Below are positions 19,017 to 28,919 of a stretch of 64,000 nucleotides of DNA, in pieces. The position numbers and the translations under genes were made by a program. The stretch is from Chloroflexota bacterium. Its GTDB lineage: Bacteria; Chloroflexota; Dehalococcoidia; JACPQD01. The notes beneath the pieces were generated by a model. It was not told the DNA's origin, made no database searches, and saw nothing but the letters and a program-made list of their open reading frames with translations. The stretch spans positions 62,001 to 126,000 of the forward strand of contig JACPQD010000021.1 in the NCBI GenBank assembly GCA_016190665.1, written 5' to 3'. The stretch's first letter is position 1; each line of letters opens with the position of its first letter.

Positions 19017-20726
19017 ATGGTGGCGGAACCCACGTACGAGGTAGTATGGCCTCTAGGTAAGTCAGTCTACGAGACTATCCCCCTGGCGGCTCGCGCCCCG
19101 AACTTGGACGGCAAGACCGTTTGTGAGCTGTGGGACTGGCGGTTCAGGGGACGAGAGGTTTTCCCCATCATCAGAGAATCCCTCTTGAAACACTACCCGG
19201 GAATCAAGATCATCGATTATGACTCCTTCGGCAACACGCACGGGCCTAACGAGAGGGATGTAGTTAGGGCGATCCCGGACCAGCTCCGCCAGCGCGGCTG
19301 TGATGCCGTTATCTCGGGCATAGGCGCTTGAGGAAGCTGTACGCCTGCGGTCTTGCGGGCAAGCGCCGCGGCGGAAAAGGCCGGCGTGCCTACAGCGTCC
19401 ATTGTGGCTTCTGGTTTTGTCAGGCAGGCACGTGCCGTAGCAAGAGCCCTGGGAGCGGAGAACATCGCTGTCGCCGAATATCCGGGCGTGCCCATGATAG
19501 ATAGTCCGGTGGAGCTACGCCGGAAAGTTCAAGAAGTGGTCGTCAACAGCGTCATCGAGGGTTTGACCAGACCAGCCAAGGACTCGGTAAAGATTGCTGA
19601 ACCAGGTCCCCGGGACATCGTATTCAAAGGGACCCTGGAGGAGGTCCAGGATTTCTTCTACAGGAGCCTGTGGACGGACGGATTACCAATGATGCCGCCC
19701 ACTATCGATAGAGTCGAGAAGTTCCTGAGATTCTCCGACCGCTCCCCTGAGGAGGTCATCGGCGTCCTGTTGCCGGAGAACCGCCAGGCTACGGTGTGGA
19801 ACGTTGCGGTTAACGGAGTCATGGCGGGCTGTCGGCCGGAGTACATGCCGGTGCTGGTGGCGGTGGTGAAAGCAATGGCCGAGCCTGACTTCCGCATCGA
19901 GGACGGCGGCAGCACACCGGGCTGGGAGCCTCTGATCGTATTGAACGGACCCATAATCAAAGAGCTTGACTTCAACTATGGCTCAGGAGTGATGCGAGTG
20001 GGACGGCAGGCTAATACCGCCATCGGACGCTTCCTGAGACTATACATGCGGAACATACCAGGATTGCGGATGCCACCTGGGGACACCGACAAGGGCAGCA
20101 TCGCCCAGAGCTTCAATGTGGTCCTGGCGGAGGACGCGGACGCCGTGTCTGAGCTTGGATGGCAAACCTTTGGCGTTGACCAGGGGTTCAAGGCGGGTGA
20201 CAATGTGGCCACGGTGATGAGTGTCGCCAGCATAAGTCCGCCTATCTACAGCGGCGGCCACACAGCTCGGGATCATATGGAAACAATCGCTGAATTGATA
20301 GGATGCTCTTTGGCCTACTGGACAAACATGGCGGCTCAGGTTGGCAGGTTCCATCCTCTCCTTGTGCTCAGTCCGAGCGTTGCCCGTGTGATAGCGAGGG
20401 ATGGCTGGTCCAAGGACGATGTCAGGAAGTACCTTTACGACAACGTGAGGATGCCCGCCGGGAAGTTGGAACGGCTCCACGCCGGCCTGAACAGGTGCAG
20501 TTTCTGCGAGGAGGTCGAGCGGGGCGTCATACCTGAGGATTTCTGCCTGTCGAAGGACGCGGACAGGATGGTGCCCCTGTTCCTCAGACCTGAATGGATA
20601 AACATCGCGGTGAGCGGAGACCCCGGTAGAAACCAGAGCAGAGCGTATGTGCAGAACCACAGGCAGGGCCCACCGACCAGCAAAAAGATAGATTTGCCAC
20701 CCAACTGGCATCGACTTCTTGGATAG
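19017..20726 (+). CDS. UGSC-family selenoprotein fused to a large unknown domain (TGA at 19329-19331 read as Sec)
   Basis: The frame encodes 569 residues with Sec105 and Cys108 (U-G-S-C). It has EPTYEVVWPLGKSVYE at the start, CDAVISGIGA before Sec, and TPAVLRAS after it. The large domain has LWTDGLPMMPPT, NGVMAGC-RPEYMPVLVA and DFNYGSGVMRVGR, and ends near SGDPGRNQ. The ATG at 19017 follows GAGGT by 5 nt; a GTG one codon later is possible. The gene follows a 235-nt gap, so it may start its own transcript. The glycyl radical enzyme lies 206 nt downstream. Confidence 0.88.
19343..19360 (+). promoter_or_regulatory. putative bacterial SECIS hairpin
   Basis: Arms GCCUGC and GCGGGC form 6 pairs with one U-G wobble around the loop GGUCUU, starting 11 nt after the TGA. 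The loop includes GGUC, as in the Escherichia coli fdhF SECIS apex. Confidence 0.65.
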
Positions 20727-20808
20727 GTTGACATGCAGGGAGAGCGACCAGATCACCATCACACCCTCAGCCGGCTGGGTGGGGATTCTCGGCCGGCTTT
20801 CGCCAATC

Positions 20809-20837
20809 TTGACATGCCGCAATTTCCGCTATATATT
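20809..20837 (+). promoter_or_regulatory. sigma-70-type promoter for the glycyl radical enzyme
   Basis: TTGACA at 20809-20814 and TATATT at 20832-20837 are separated by exactly 17 nt. The expected start of transcription is near 20844, about 90 nt before the enzyme's ATG. The -35 box is a perfect consensus and the -10 box matches 5 of 6. Confidence 0.7.
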
Positions 20838-20932
20838 TAGGTCTCCGAACGAGTTTCCGACAGGCTCCGCGCCAGTTCTGTCTGGTCGTTGACAGAAAAT
20901 CCCTGAAAAGCACTCTCCGAAGGAGCAATGCA

Positions 20933-23362
20933 ATGGTATCTACCTTGACCCGCGAGGAGATCCTCAAGGATATTGACGCTCTTGGACTTAGTCCACGGCT
21001 TCAGAAACTCAGGGCCAGGTACTTTGATGAGGCGCCACAGGTCTGCTCCGATCGCCTCAAGTACGCTATGCAATCATTGAAGGAGACGGAAGGCGAGCCG
21101 TTGGAAATCCGATGCGCCAGGAAGCTGAAAGCCATCCTGGACGGCATGCGCATCGTCATTCACGACGATGAGCTCACTGCTGGCAATCAGAGCCGCTTCT
21201 TCCGCGGCTGCGCCCCCTACATCGACTGGAATGGCGAGTATTTCGATACGGTGGTGGATGGGGAGAAGGTTACCTTTGGCGGCGTGGCCGTGGTCGGCAG
21301 CGTGTCGGATGAGGACTGGCAAGCGTGCAAAGAGGCTGGGACCTACTTCAGGGGACGCAGCCCGTCGGAGGCCGCCGCCAGGACGGCCAGGATGCTCTGG
21401 GGCGACTGGTACGACGACGCCATGGAGGCCCGCGCCGTCTGTCCGCGCTATGAGGACCGGCCTTATTTCCCCGGCGTTCCCATGTGGGAGGAACTCCTGA
21501 GGTATGGGCTTGGCAAGACTATCGCCGATGCTGAAGCCGGTATCGCAAGCTTTCGAGAGGGCAACGAACATGACCCTGAGAAGGTCTATTTCTGGGAGGC
21601 TGCCATCATTGCCTGCCAGGCCCTGATCGATTACGCCCGCCGTCACGCCAAACTGGCAAGGGAGATGGCTTCTGAGGAGCCGGCTGCCCGGAGGCAACAG
21701 GAACTGGAACAGCTCGCTGAAGCCTGTGAATGGGCGCCGGAGAACCCGGCCCGCACCTTCCAGGAGGCCATCCAGGCCCTCCGCCTGGCCCATGTGGCTG
21801 TGCTCCTAGAGAACGGCCGCAAGGACCCCGATCTGGGAAGGATGGACCAGTACCTTTACCCGTACTTCAGGAGGGACATCGACGAAGGAAGACTGGCCCT
21901 CGAGAAGGCGAGGGACCTGCTTGGCGACTTCATCACCTATGTCGCGCGGATAGAGCAGATCCGCGAGATCAGCGGCCGCGAGGCGCAGCAGACGACCATG
22001 ATAAGCCATATCACCCTCGGTGGTACAACGAGGGGAGGGGACGACGCCTCGAACGAGCTCACCTATCTCATCCTTCATACGCTCGGCCTCCTGGGCTATG
22101 CCGAACCACATTCGACGATCCGGCTTCATGAGGGAACGCCCTTCTGGCTCCGGCGCAAGGCGCTGGAGACGAACCAGAAGGTGAATGGCAATCCGATGTA
22201 CGTCAACGACGGGCATATCACCCAGACCATTCACCAGAAGGGGGTATCACTCGAAGAAGCGCGGGATTGGGGGATTTTCGGCTGCTCGCAGCCGGTAGTG
22301 CCCTCGCAGGGCGGGCACTACCACTCGATGCACTTTAACGCCGCCGTCCCTCTCGACCTGGCCTTGCACAACGGCGTCTCTTCGATGATCGGCAAGAAGA
22401 TTGGCCTCGAGACGGGCGATCCACGACATTTCCGCACCTTCGAGGAGATGTTCGAGGCTTTCCGTGCGCAATATGAGTTTCTCATCAAGAGGCTGCTCCG
22501 CTTGCAGCGTACCCTGCATCTGGTGACCTCGAACTGTTTCAGGAGCCCCCTGCTTTCGGCCCTGGACCCGGCCACCGTACGCAACGGCAAGAGCCACCTG
22601 CTGGGCGGCTCCCAGTCCTACCCGCTGTGGCACATGAAGGACCGCGCTCTGGTCGATGCCGCCGATTCCCTGACGGCCATCCAGAGGCTTGTCTTCGACG
22701 AGCGGAGGCTGAGCATGAGCGAACTGCTGGACGCCATCGATTCGGACTTCGCCGGCGAACGGGGCGAAGAGATAAGGCAGATGTGTCTGGCCGCGCCCAA
22801 GTACGGCAATGACATAGACGAGGCCGACCGCATGCTGCGGGACGTAGGCAAGCTCAGCGCCAATGTCATCCTTTCGGAGAAGAACTGCTTCGGGCAGCCT
22901 TACAGCATCAATCGCAATGGCGTCGCCCTCCATTATGCCCTCGGCAAGGCTGTCGGCGCCCTGCCCAACGGGCGCAAGGCCAGGGCGCCCTTCGCCGACG
23001 GCTCGCTGTCGCCCATGAACGGCCGCGATAAGAATGGGCTCACAGCCGTGCTGAACTCGGCCCTCAAGGCCGATTTCACCGAGGCCATGCTGGGCATCCT
23101 GAACCAGAAGTTTCCACTGACACTGGTCAAGAACCCGGAGGCCATGAGCAAGATAGACGCGCTGACCACCACCTTCATCAAGAACGGAGGGCTTCACATC
23201 CAGTACAACTTCGTGGACAGGAATGTGCTCCTCGATGCGAAGAAGCATCCGGAGCGCTACAAGGACCTGGTGGTGCGCGTGGCCGGCTACAGCGCCTACT
23301 TCGTCAACCTGACGCCCGAGGTCCAGGACGAGATCATCAACCGGACGGAGCAATCGTTGTAG
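20933..23362 (+). CDS. glycyl radical enzyme, pyruvate formate-lyase-like, substrate unknown
   Basis: The 809-residue protein has the full glycyl radical enzyme architecture. The radical-bearing glycine is Gly785 in VRVAGYSAYF near the C-terminus, and the active-site thiyl cysteine is Cys451 in WGIFGCSQP. Family members use a post-translational glycyl radical, installed by a radical SAM activase, for anaerobic C-C, C-N, C-O or C-S chemistry. Many lyases and dehydratases have C-x-E at the active site; here the third residue is Gln, so the substrate is likely atypical. No activase gene is in this window. It has its own promoter and follows a UGSC gene. The ATG follows GAAGGAG. Confidence 0.9.
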   Translation: MVSTLTREEILKDIDALGLSPRLQKLRARYFDEAPQVCSDRLKYAMQSLKETEGEPLEIRCARKLKAILDGMRIVIHDDELTAGNQSRFFRGCAPYIDWNGEYFDTVVDGEKVTFGGVAVVGSVSDEDWQACKEAGTYFRGRSPSEAAARTARMLWGDWYDDAMEARAVCPRYEDRPYFPGVPMWEELLRYGLGKTIADAEAGIASFREGNEHDPEKVYFWEAAIIACQALIDYARRHAKLAREMASEEPAARRQQELEQLAEACEWAPENPARTFQEAIQALRLAHVAVLLENGRKDPDLGRMDQYLYPYFRRDIDEGRLALEKARDLLGDFITYVARIEQIREISGREAQQTTMISHITLGGTTRGGDDASNELTYLILHTLGLLGYAEPHSTIRLHEGTPFWLRRKALETNQKVNGNPMYVNDGHITQTIHQKGVSLEEARDWGIFGCSQPVVPSQGGHYHSMHFNAAVPLDLALHNGVSSMIGKKIGLETGDPRHFRTFEEMFEAFRAQYEFLIKRLLRLQRTLHLVTSNCFRSPLLSALDPATVRNGKSHLLGGSQSYPLWHMKDRALVDAADSLTAIQRLVFDERRLSMSELLDAIDSDFAGERGEEIRQMCLAAPKYGNDIDEADRMLRDVGKLSANVILSEKNCFGQPYSINRNGVALHYALGKAVGALPNGRKARAPFADGSLSPMNGRDKNGLTAVLNSALKADFTEAMLGILNQKFPLTLVKNPEAMSKIDALTTTFIKNGGLHIQYNFVDRNVLLDAKKHPERYKDLVVRVAGYSAYFVNLTPEVQDEIINRTEQSL

Positions 23363-23376
23363 CGATACCTGGAGTT

Positions 23377-23404
23377 CTGAGTCTTGAGTTATGAGTCATG
23401 AGTC
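23377..23404 (+). repeat. heptanucleotide tandem repeat (NTGAGTY, 4 units)
   Basis: Four contiguous 7-nt units read CTGAGTC, TTGAGTT, ATGAGTC and ATGAGTC. The tract lies 15 nt after the stop of the glycyl radical enzyme. It shares its period, but not its unit, with the tract at 2529-2556. Confidence 0.65.
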
Positions 23405-23474
23405 AATTGCGGAAATGCGCCGCGAGTGATTACCGTCGCCTGATCGACGGCAGAACGCAGAAGTAGAGCGCGTG

Positions 23475-23515
23475 TCCGAGACCGAGGAGGTTTTTGAAAC
23501 CTCCTCGGTCTCGGA
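23475..23515 (+). repeat. perfect 19-bp palindromic hairpin, REP-like
   Basis: Arms at 23475-23493 and 23497-23515 pair perfectly over 19 bp around a 3-nt loop. The core is GACCGAGGAGGTTT with its inverse. No T-run follows, so it is not a classical intrinsic terminator, although it may stop or stabilise the upstream transcript. Its layout (about 14-19 bp arm, 3-nt TTG loop) resembles the hairpin at 53394-53426. Confidence 0.7.
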
Positions 23516-23581
23516 TATCCCCACGCCGACGCCAGTTCTGTCAGCGGGCCTTTGATTCAGGATACTTGTCTCAGGAGTCAC

Positions 23582-25255
23582 ATGATGATACGGAAGAAGT
23601 GGTTCTTTCCCGTGGCCCTCATCGCGGTAATGGGCCTGGCGGCGGATTGCGCACCAGCGGCAGCGCCCCCAGCGAGTCGCCCACCTGTCAGCGCGCAGGC
23701 AACCCCCGCCAAGCCAGCCGCGTCAGGCCCAACGGCCACGGCTAAGCCGGCGGAGGCCAGCCCAAAATATGGCGGCACCATGGTCGTCGCTATCAAGAAC
23801 CTGACCACGCATTTCGACATGCATCAAGAGACGGCGGGAAGCCTCCAGCTCCCTCTGGACCCGGCCTACAGCCTGTTGCTTCGCCACGAACCATCTCAAG
23901 ATTTCAAAATCCGCGGAGACCTCGCGAAGAGCTGGGAGGCCAGCCCTGACGGCTTAACGTATACCTTCCGCCTCAACGAGGGCGTGAGGTTCCACAACGG
24001 CAGGCCCCTGACAGCAGAGGATATCAGATTCAACTTCGACCGCATCATCTCGCCGCCGAAAGGAATGGTCTCTCCGCGGTCTGAGCTCTACCGCAACGTC
24101 CTCAAAATGGAGGCGCCCGACGCCAGCACCTTTCGCGTCGTCCTCAAGAACCCGCAAGCCTCCCTTCTGGAACTCATGGCCATGCCCTACAACTTCATCT
24201 TCGACCCCGACGTCATCAAGCAGAAGGGCGATATGAAGAGGGACGTGATGGGCACCGGCCCTTTCAGGATGTTGGATTCGGTTTATGGTGTCTCGTTCCG
24301 CGTGAAAAAGAACGAGAACTACTTCGTCAAGGGCCGCCCGTGCCTGGATGGTGCCACCTTCTACACTATAAACGACGAGATGAGCCGGTCAGCCGGGCTC
24401 AGGACCAGGCAATTGACCGCCCTCCCGCTCTTCGGGGCCGTCTCCACGTGGCTCTCTTTGCAGATGCAAAAGACTGAGACCAGCCTCGTGCTGCAGAGAC
24501 GCGTGACGCCTGGCCCCAATAGCCTCATCCCTAACACCAAGGTCGCTCCCTGGAGTGACGTCCGGGTGAGACAAGCACTGAACCTGGTGATGGACCGCGA
24601 GACGGCAAGCAAGTCCCTGCGTGAGTTCCAGCCGGCCTATGGCTACGTCTTGCCTGATTCCATCTGGCAGCTTCCCAAAGACGAGCTTATGGCTATGCCG
24701 GGCTACCGGCAACCGAAGGAACAGGACGTGGCTGAGGCGAAGCGACTCTTGGCCCAGGCTGGCTACGCCGGCGGCATCGAGACTACCATCTTGTGCACCA
24801 CAACCTCCTACATCAAGGAGCACGCCGAATTTGCCCAGGCGCAACTGGCCAAGATCGGCATAAAGGCCACCGTCCAGGCCCTGGACTCGCCCGCCTGGAA
24901 GACGAGAATCTACGACGGCAGCTTCGGCCTGGCCGGCTACGCCGACGCCAGCGCCATCGAAGACCCGGATATCCTGCTGGGAGAGTACTTCCTCAAGGGA
25001 AGCCCGAAGAACTACGGCGCCTGGTCCAACCAGAAGTTCGATGATATGTACGCGCTCCAAAGCAAGACTGTGGACACGGCGAAGCGGAAGGAGATGCTCT
25101 GGGAGATGCAGCGTCTGCTCCACCAGGAGGCTCCCCGCGTGATCAGCGTCTGGTCGACATTCTATGCGGTTTCCTGGCCTGACTTGAAGGACTGGCGCCA
25201 GGGGCGTTCCTTCTTCCTGGGCAACCAATTGCAGGACGTCTGGCTGGCAAGGTAG
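23582..25255 (+). CDS. family-5 ABC solute-binding protein with unusual lipobox
   Basis: The protein has 557 residues. The signal peptide reads into GLAAD-C23: Asp precedes the lipid-modifiable Cys where the lipobox normally has Gly, Ala or Ser. The family-5 domain is complete, with SPKYGGTMVVAIKNLTTHFDMHQE, VRFHNGRPLTAEDIRFNFDR, MGTGPFRML, VRVRQALNLVMDRE, GSPKNYGAWSNQKFD and LQDVWLAR. It is a close paralogue of the SBP at 31638, which shares the HFDM and FHNGRPLTAE segments. A UGSC fusion gene follows after 26 nt. Confidence 0.9.
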   Translation: MMIRKKWFFPVALIAVMGLAADCAPAAAPPASRPPVSAQATPAKPAASGPTATAKPAEASPKYGGTMVVAIKNLTTHFDMHQETAGSLQLPLDPAYSLLLRHEPSQDFKIRGDLAKSWEASPDGLTYTFRLNEGVRFHNGRPLTAEDIRFNFDRIISPPKGMVSPRSELYRNVLKMEAPDASTFRVVLKNPQASLLELMAMPYNFIFDPDVIKQKGDMKRDVMGTGPFRMLDSVYGVSFRVKKNENYFVKGRPCLDGATFYTINDEMSRSAGLRTRQLTALPLFGAVSTWLSLQMQKTETSLVLQRRVTPGPNSLIPNTKVAPWSDVRVRQALNLVMDRETASKSLREFQPAYGYVLPDSIWQLPKDELMAMPGYRQPKEQDVAEAKRLLAQAGYAGGIETTILCTTTSYIKEHAEFAQAQLAKIGIKATVQALDSPAWKTRIYDGSFGLAGYADASAIEDPDILLGEYFLKGSPKNYGAWSNQKFDDMYALQSKTVDTAKRKEMLWEMQRLLHQEAPRVISVWSTFYAVSWPDLKDWRQGRSFFLGNQLQDVWLAR

Positions 25256-25281
25256 TGGGCTATCTGAGACAGGAAGGGTGC

Positions 25282-27033
25282 ATGGCAGAGCCAACATATG
25301 AGGTAGTCTGGCCCCTCGGGAAGTCCAGGTACGAGCTGATACCTGTCGCCAAACACCTGGAGACTCTCAGCGATAAAACGCTTTGCGAGCTATGGGACTG
25401 GCGTTTCAGGGGCGATGAGATTTTCCCGATAATCAGAGAGGCGCTGGCACGACGGTTCCCCGGAGTCGGGTTTGTCGACTACAACGTATTCGGCGACACG
25501 CACGGCATCAAGGAAGCCGAAGTGATCGAAGCTCTTCCTCGACGGCTGCGTGAAAATCGATGCGATGCGGTCGTCTCCGGGGTGGGGGCCTGAGGCGCCT
25601 GCACGCCCGCTGTGGTACGGGCCAGCGCAGCCGCTGAGAAAGCCGGTGTGAGCAGCGTCTCGCTGGTGGCCACAGGCTTCTTGCAACAGGCCCATGCCAT
25701 AGCGAAATCTCTCGGGGCCGCCCACCTCGCCATCGCTGAGTACCCAGGGGTTCCCACGATAGACAGCCAGGAATTCCTGCGAAAGAAAGTGGAAGAGGTG
25801 CTCGTTGAGGGCATCGTCCGGGGATTGACCTCCCACGTCGGCGATTCGGTCAAGCCTGTTGAGCCGGAACCCCGGGACATCGTGTTCCGAGGGACCCTGG
25901 ACGACGTCCAGGAGTTCTTTTGTAAGAACCTCTGGACCGACGGCCTGCCGATCATGCCTCCCACGCTCGACCAAGTCGAGAAGTTCCTGAGATTCACGGA
26001 TTATCCGCCGCATCATGGGGTCGGTGTACTGGCTCCGGAGAATCGCGAAGCCACCATCTGGAACATCGCTGTCAACGGCGTCATGGCCGGGTGCCGTCCA
26101 GAGTACATGCCCATACTGGTTGCAGTCGTCGAGGCCATCTCAGAGCCCGAGTTTCACATCGAAGATGGCGGCAGCACACCGGGGTGGGAACCGCTGGTCA
26201 TACTCAACGGTCCGATCATCAAGGACCTGGACTTCAACTGCGGCTCAGGGGTCATGCGGGTGGGCAGACAGCCTAACACCAGCGTCGGTCGCTTTCTAAG
26301 GCTATATATGAGGAACGTGGCCGGGCAGCGCATATCACCGGAGGCAACCGACAAGGGCAGCATTTCGTACTCTTTCAACGTGGTGCTGGCAGAGAATGAG
26401 GATGTAGTGGCCGAACTCGGTTGGCAACCCTTCAGCGTGGATCGGGGATTCGAGCGGGGTGAAAATGTCGTCACGGTACAGAGCGTGGTCAACATAAGCC
26501 AACCCTGCTACAGCGCGGGGCCCACCCCTTTCGAACATTTGCAGACCATCGCTGAAGTAATCGGGCAATCCATGGCCTATTGGACGCCCATATGCGCGCA
26601 TCGCGGCCAATTCTTCCCCCTGTTAATTATGAGTCCGAGCCTGGCAGAGGTCATCGCTGCCGGTGGGCTGACCAAGAACGATGTGGCGCACTATCTTTAC
26701 CAAAATGTGAAGGCTCCGGCAGGATGGATGGAGAACCTCGCGCGGCAGGCTGCGGGAACGAGCTTCGATTTCTGTCCGGAGGTAGAGGAAGGCGTTATAT
26801 CCCGAGATTTCTGTCAGTCGACAGACCCGGACAGGCTAGTCCCCGTTTTCCTGAGACCTGAGTGGATCGGCATTGTCGTAAGCGGCGACCCAGGCCGGAA
26901 CCAGAGCCGGGGATATGTGCAGAACCAGAAACAGGGGCCACCGATAAGTAAGAAGATAGAGTTGCCAGGCAAATGGAAGAGACTTCTGGCCGACCTGACG
27001 CTTGCCGGGCCGCGACCGGCTTTGGTTCTGTGA
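25282..27033 (+). CDS. UGSC-family selenoprotein fused to a large unknown domain (TGA at 25591-25593 read as Sec)
   Basis: The frame gives 583 residues with Sec104 and Cys107 in U-G-A-C. ATG 25282 follows AGGAAGGG; upstream in-frame starts would overlap the SBP end. It shows EPTYEVVWPLGKSRYE, CDAVVSGVGA before Sec and TPAVVRAS after it. The large domain has LWTDGLPIMPPT, NGVMAGC-RPEYMPIL, DFNCGSGVMRVGR and SGDPGRNQ. It is sandwiched between two SBP genes with gaps of 26 and 41 nt, the tightest SBP-UGSC-SBP unit in the window. Confidence 0.88.
25605..25622 (+). promoter_or_regulatory. putative bacterial SECIS hairpin
   Basis: Arms GCCCG and CGGGC form 5 perfect pairs around the loop CUGUGGUA, starting 11 nt after the TGA. 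The loop includes GGU. Confidence 0.55.
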
Positions 27034-27074
27034 AGCAAAGCCGAAAGGCAGAAGTCTAGCAGAGGGGGAGACCC

Positions 27075-28769
27075 ATGACACCGACACAACAGCGCTTGCG
27101 GTTTCTGCTGAGCGGCCTGCTCATCCTTATGTTGGCGGCAAGTTGCGCCCCGCCGGCTACAACACCCCTGGTCGAAAAGGCGGCGACGGCCAGCCAGAAG
27201 CCTGGGACCCTCCTCGAGAAGTCACCCGCGGGTGACCCCTCGCCCACGGCGATAGCATCCTCTGAGCAATCCAAGTACGGGGGTATCCTCGCTACTGTCT
27301 GCAGGGCCACTGTCCCACACTTCGATGTCCACCAGTTGCAGACGATAGGGGGACAGGCTCCCTTTGCCTCAGCCTATAACCAGTTGGTGGAACTCGATCC
27401 CCTCGATGAGACCAAGCTGGTAGGGGATCTCGCTTCGAAGTGGGAGCTGAGCAGCGACGCCCTCGTGTATACATTCCGTCTCAATGAAGGGGTCAAGTTC
27501 CACAACGGCCGGCCAATGACGTCGGAAGATGTCAAATTCAATATGGACCGCATCATTTTCCCACCGAAGGGAGTCGTATCCGTCAGAGAAGAGATGTATC
27601 GAGCGGTCGAGAAGATAGAGACGCCAGACCAGCTTACAGTGAAGATAACATTGAAACGATCTCAGCCCTCCTTCTTGCGCCTTCTGGCCCTGCCCTTCAA
27701 CTTCACTTTCGCCCCTGAAGTGATCAAACAGAAAGGCGACATGAAGAGAGACGTGATGGGCACGGGGCCGTTCAAATTGCAGAACTACGCAGAGGGCGTG
27801 TCGCTGAGGATGCAGCGGAATCCCGACTATTTTGTGAAGGGCCGACCCTATCTCGACGGGGTCATGACCTATATCATTGTCGACGAAATGGCGAGGATTG
27901 CCGCCTTTCGAACGAAGCAAGTCGTACTACTTCCGCTGAATGCGGAAGTGACCGCCGTTCGGGCTGCCGAGCTTCAGAAGGCGGAGCCGGGAATCACAGT
28001 TCAGAAGAAACCGGAACCCTCCATGACGGCCCTCACTCCCAATGTGCAAGTGAAACCCTGGAACGACATCCGGGTGAGAGAGGCAGTCAACCTGTTAATC
28101 GACCGGGAGGCGGCCTCGAAGGTGGTTCGTGCTGGAGGTTATTACCCCGGGTACGGATTCGTGCAGCCTGGCTCGCCCTGGGCGCTGGGAGAGCAGGAAC
28201 TGATGAGCATGCCGGGCGTCAGAAGACCCAAAGATCAAGATGTGGCAGAGGCGAAAAGCCGCCTCTCCGAAGCGGGGTATCCTGCCGGTTTCAAGACCAC
28301 TCTGATAGCCAGCAGCAGCATTCACGTCAAGGAGGCGGCCGAGTTCACGAGGACTGAACTGGCCAAGATTGGTATCGATGCCGAAGTGCGGATTATGGAG
28401 ACCAGCGTATTCAGGGATAGACTCGTTGGCGGAGGTTTCGACGCCGCCGTCGTCGGCGATACTTTCGCCGACCCTGACCCGGACCTGGTTCTGGGCGAGG
28501 GTTATCTCACGGGCAGCCCGAGGAACTACGGCAAGTGGAGCAACGCCAAATACGACGAGCTGTATACGGCCCAGAGTTCTGCCAGTGATACCGCGAAGCG
28601 CAAGGAGATAGCGGCGGTGATGCAGAAATTGCTGCACAAGGAGTCACCCAGAGTCGTCATTACCTGGTCCGGCCGTTTCGCCCTCTGGTGGCCCCAATTG
28701 AAGGACTGGAGGCCGGGCACCACCGTCTACCACAGCAACAAGTTCCAGGACGTCTGGCTGGCGCGCTAG
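27075..28769 (+). CDS. family-5 ABC solute-binding lipoprotein
   Basis: The 564-residue protein has lipobox LMLAAS-C24, a linker to about residue 70, then SKYGGILATVCRATVPHFDVHQ. Domain landmarks are VKFHNGRPMTSEDVKFNMDR, MGTGPFKLQNYAEG, IRVREAVNLLIDREAASK, YLTGSPRNYGKWSNAKYDE and FQDVWLAR. It belongs to the same FHNGRP subgroup as the SBPs at 23582 and 31638, whose other members in this window keep HWHDG or KWHDG at that position. It follows a UGSC gene by 41 nt after AGAGGGGGAG. Confidence 0.92.
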   Translation: MTPTQQRLRFLLSGLLILMLAASCAPPATTPLVEKAATASQKPGTLLEKSPAGDPSPTAIASSEQSKYGGILATVCRATVPHFDVHQLQTIGGQAPFASAYNQLVELDPLDETKLVGDLASKWELSSDALVYTFRLNEGVKFHNGRPMTSEDVKFNMDRIIFPPKGVVSVREEMYRAVEKIETPDQLTVKITLKRSQPSFLRLLALPFNFTFAPEVIKQKGDMKRDVMGTGPFKLQNYAEGVSLRMQRNPDYFVKGRPYLDGVMTYIIVDEMARIAAFRTKQVVLLPLNAEVTAVRAAELQKAEPGITVQKKPEPSMTALTPNVQVKPWNDIRVREAVNLLIDREAASKVVRAGGYYPGYGFVQPGSPWALGEQELMSMPGVRRPKDQDVAEAKSRLSEAGYPAGFKTTLIASSSIHVKEAAEFTRTELAKIGIDAEVRIMETSVFRDRLVGGGFDAAVVGDTFADPDPDLVLGEGYLTGSPRNYGKWSNAKYDELYTAQSSASDTAKRKEIAAVMQKLLHKESPRVVITWSGRFALWWPQLKDWRPGTTVYHSNKFQDVWLAR

Positions 28770-28919
28770 CCAAGGGAGTGGGAACGAATATGGATGCCGC
28801 AACGAAGTGTGAAAAGGAATCACCAGTTCTCACCATCTGCCTCGCCACTCGTCTGCGCTGCAATGCGGAGGCGATGACGCTTCTCAGGCCGCTCACCACG
28901 GGTAATGGGAGGTGCGAGA

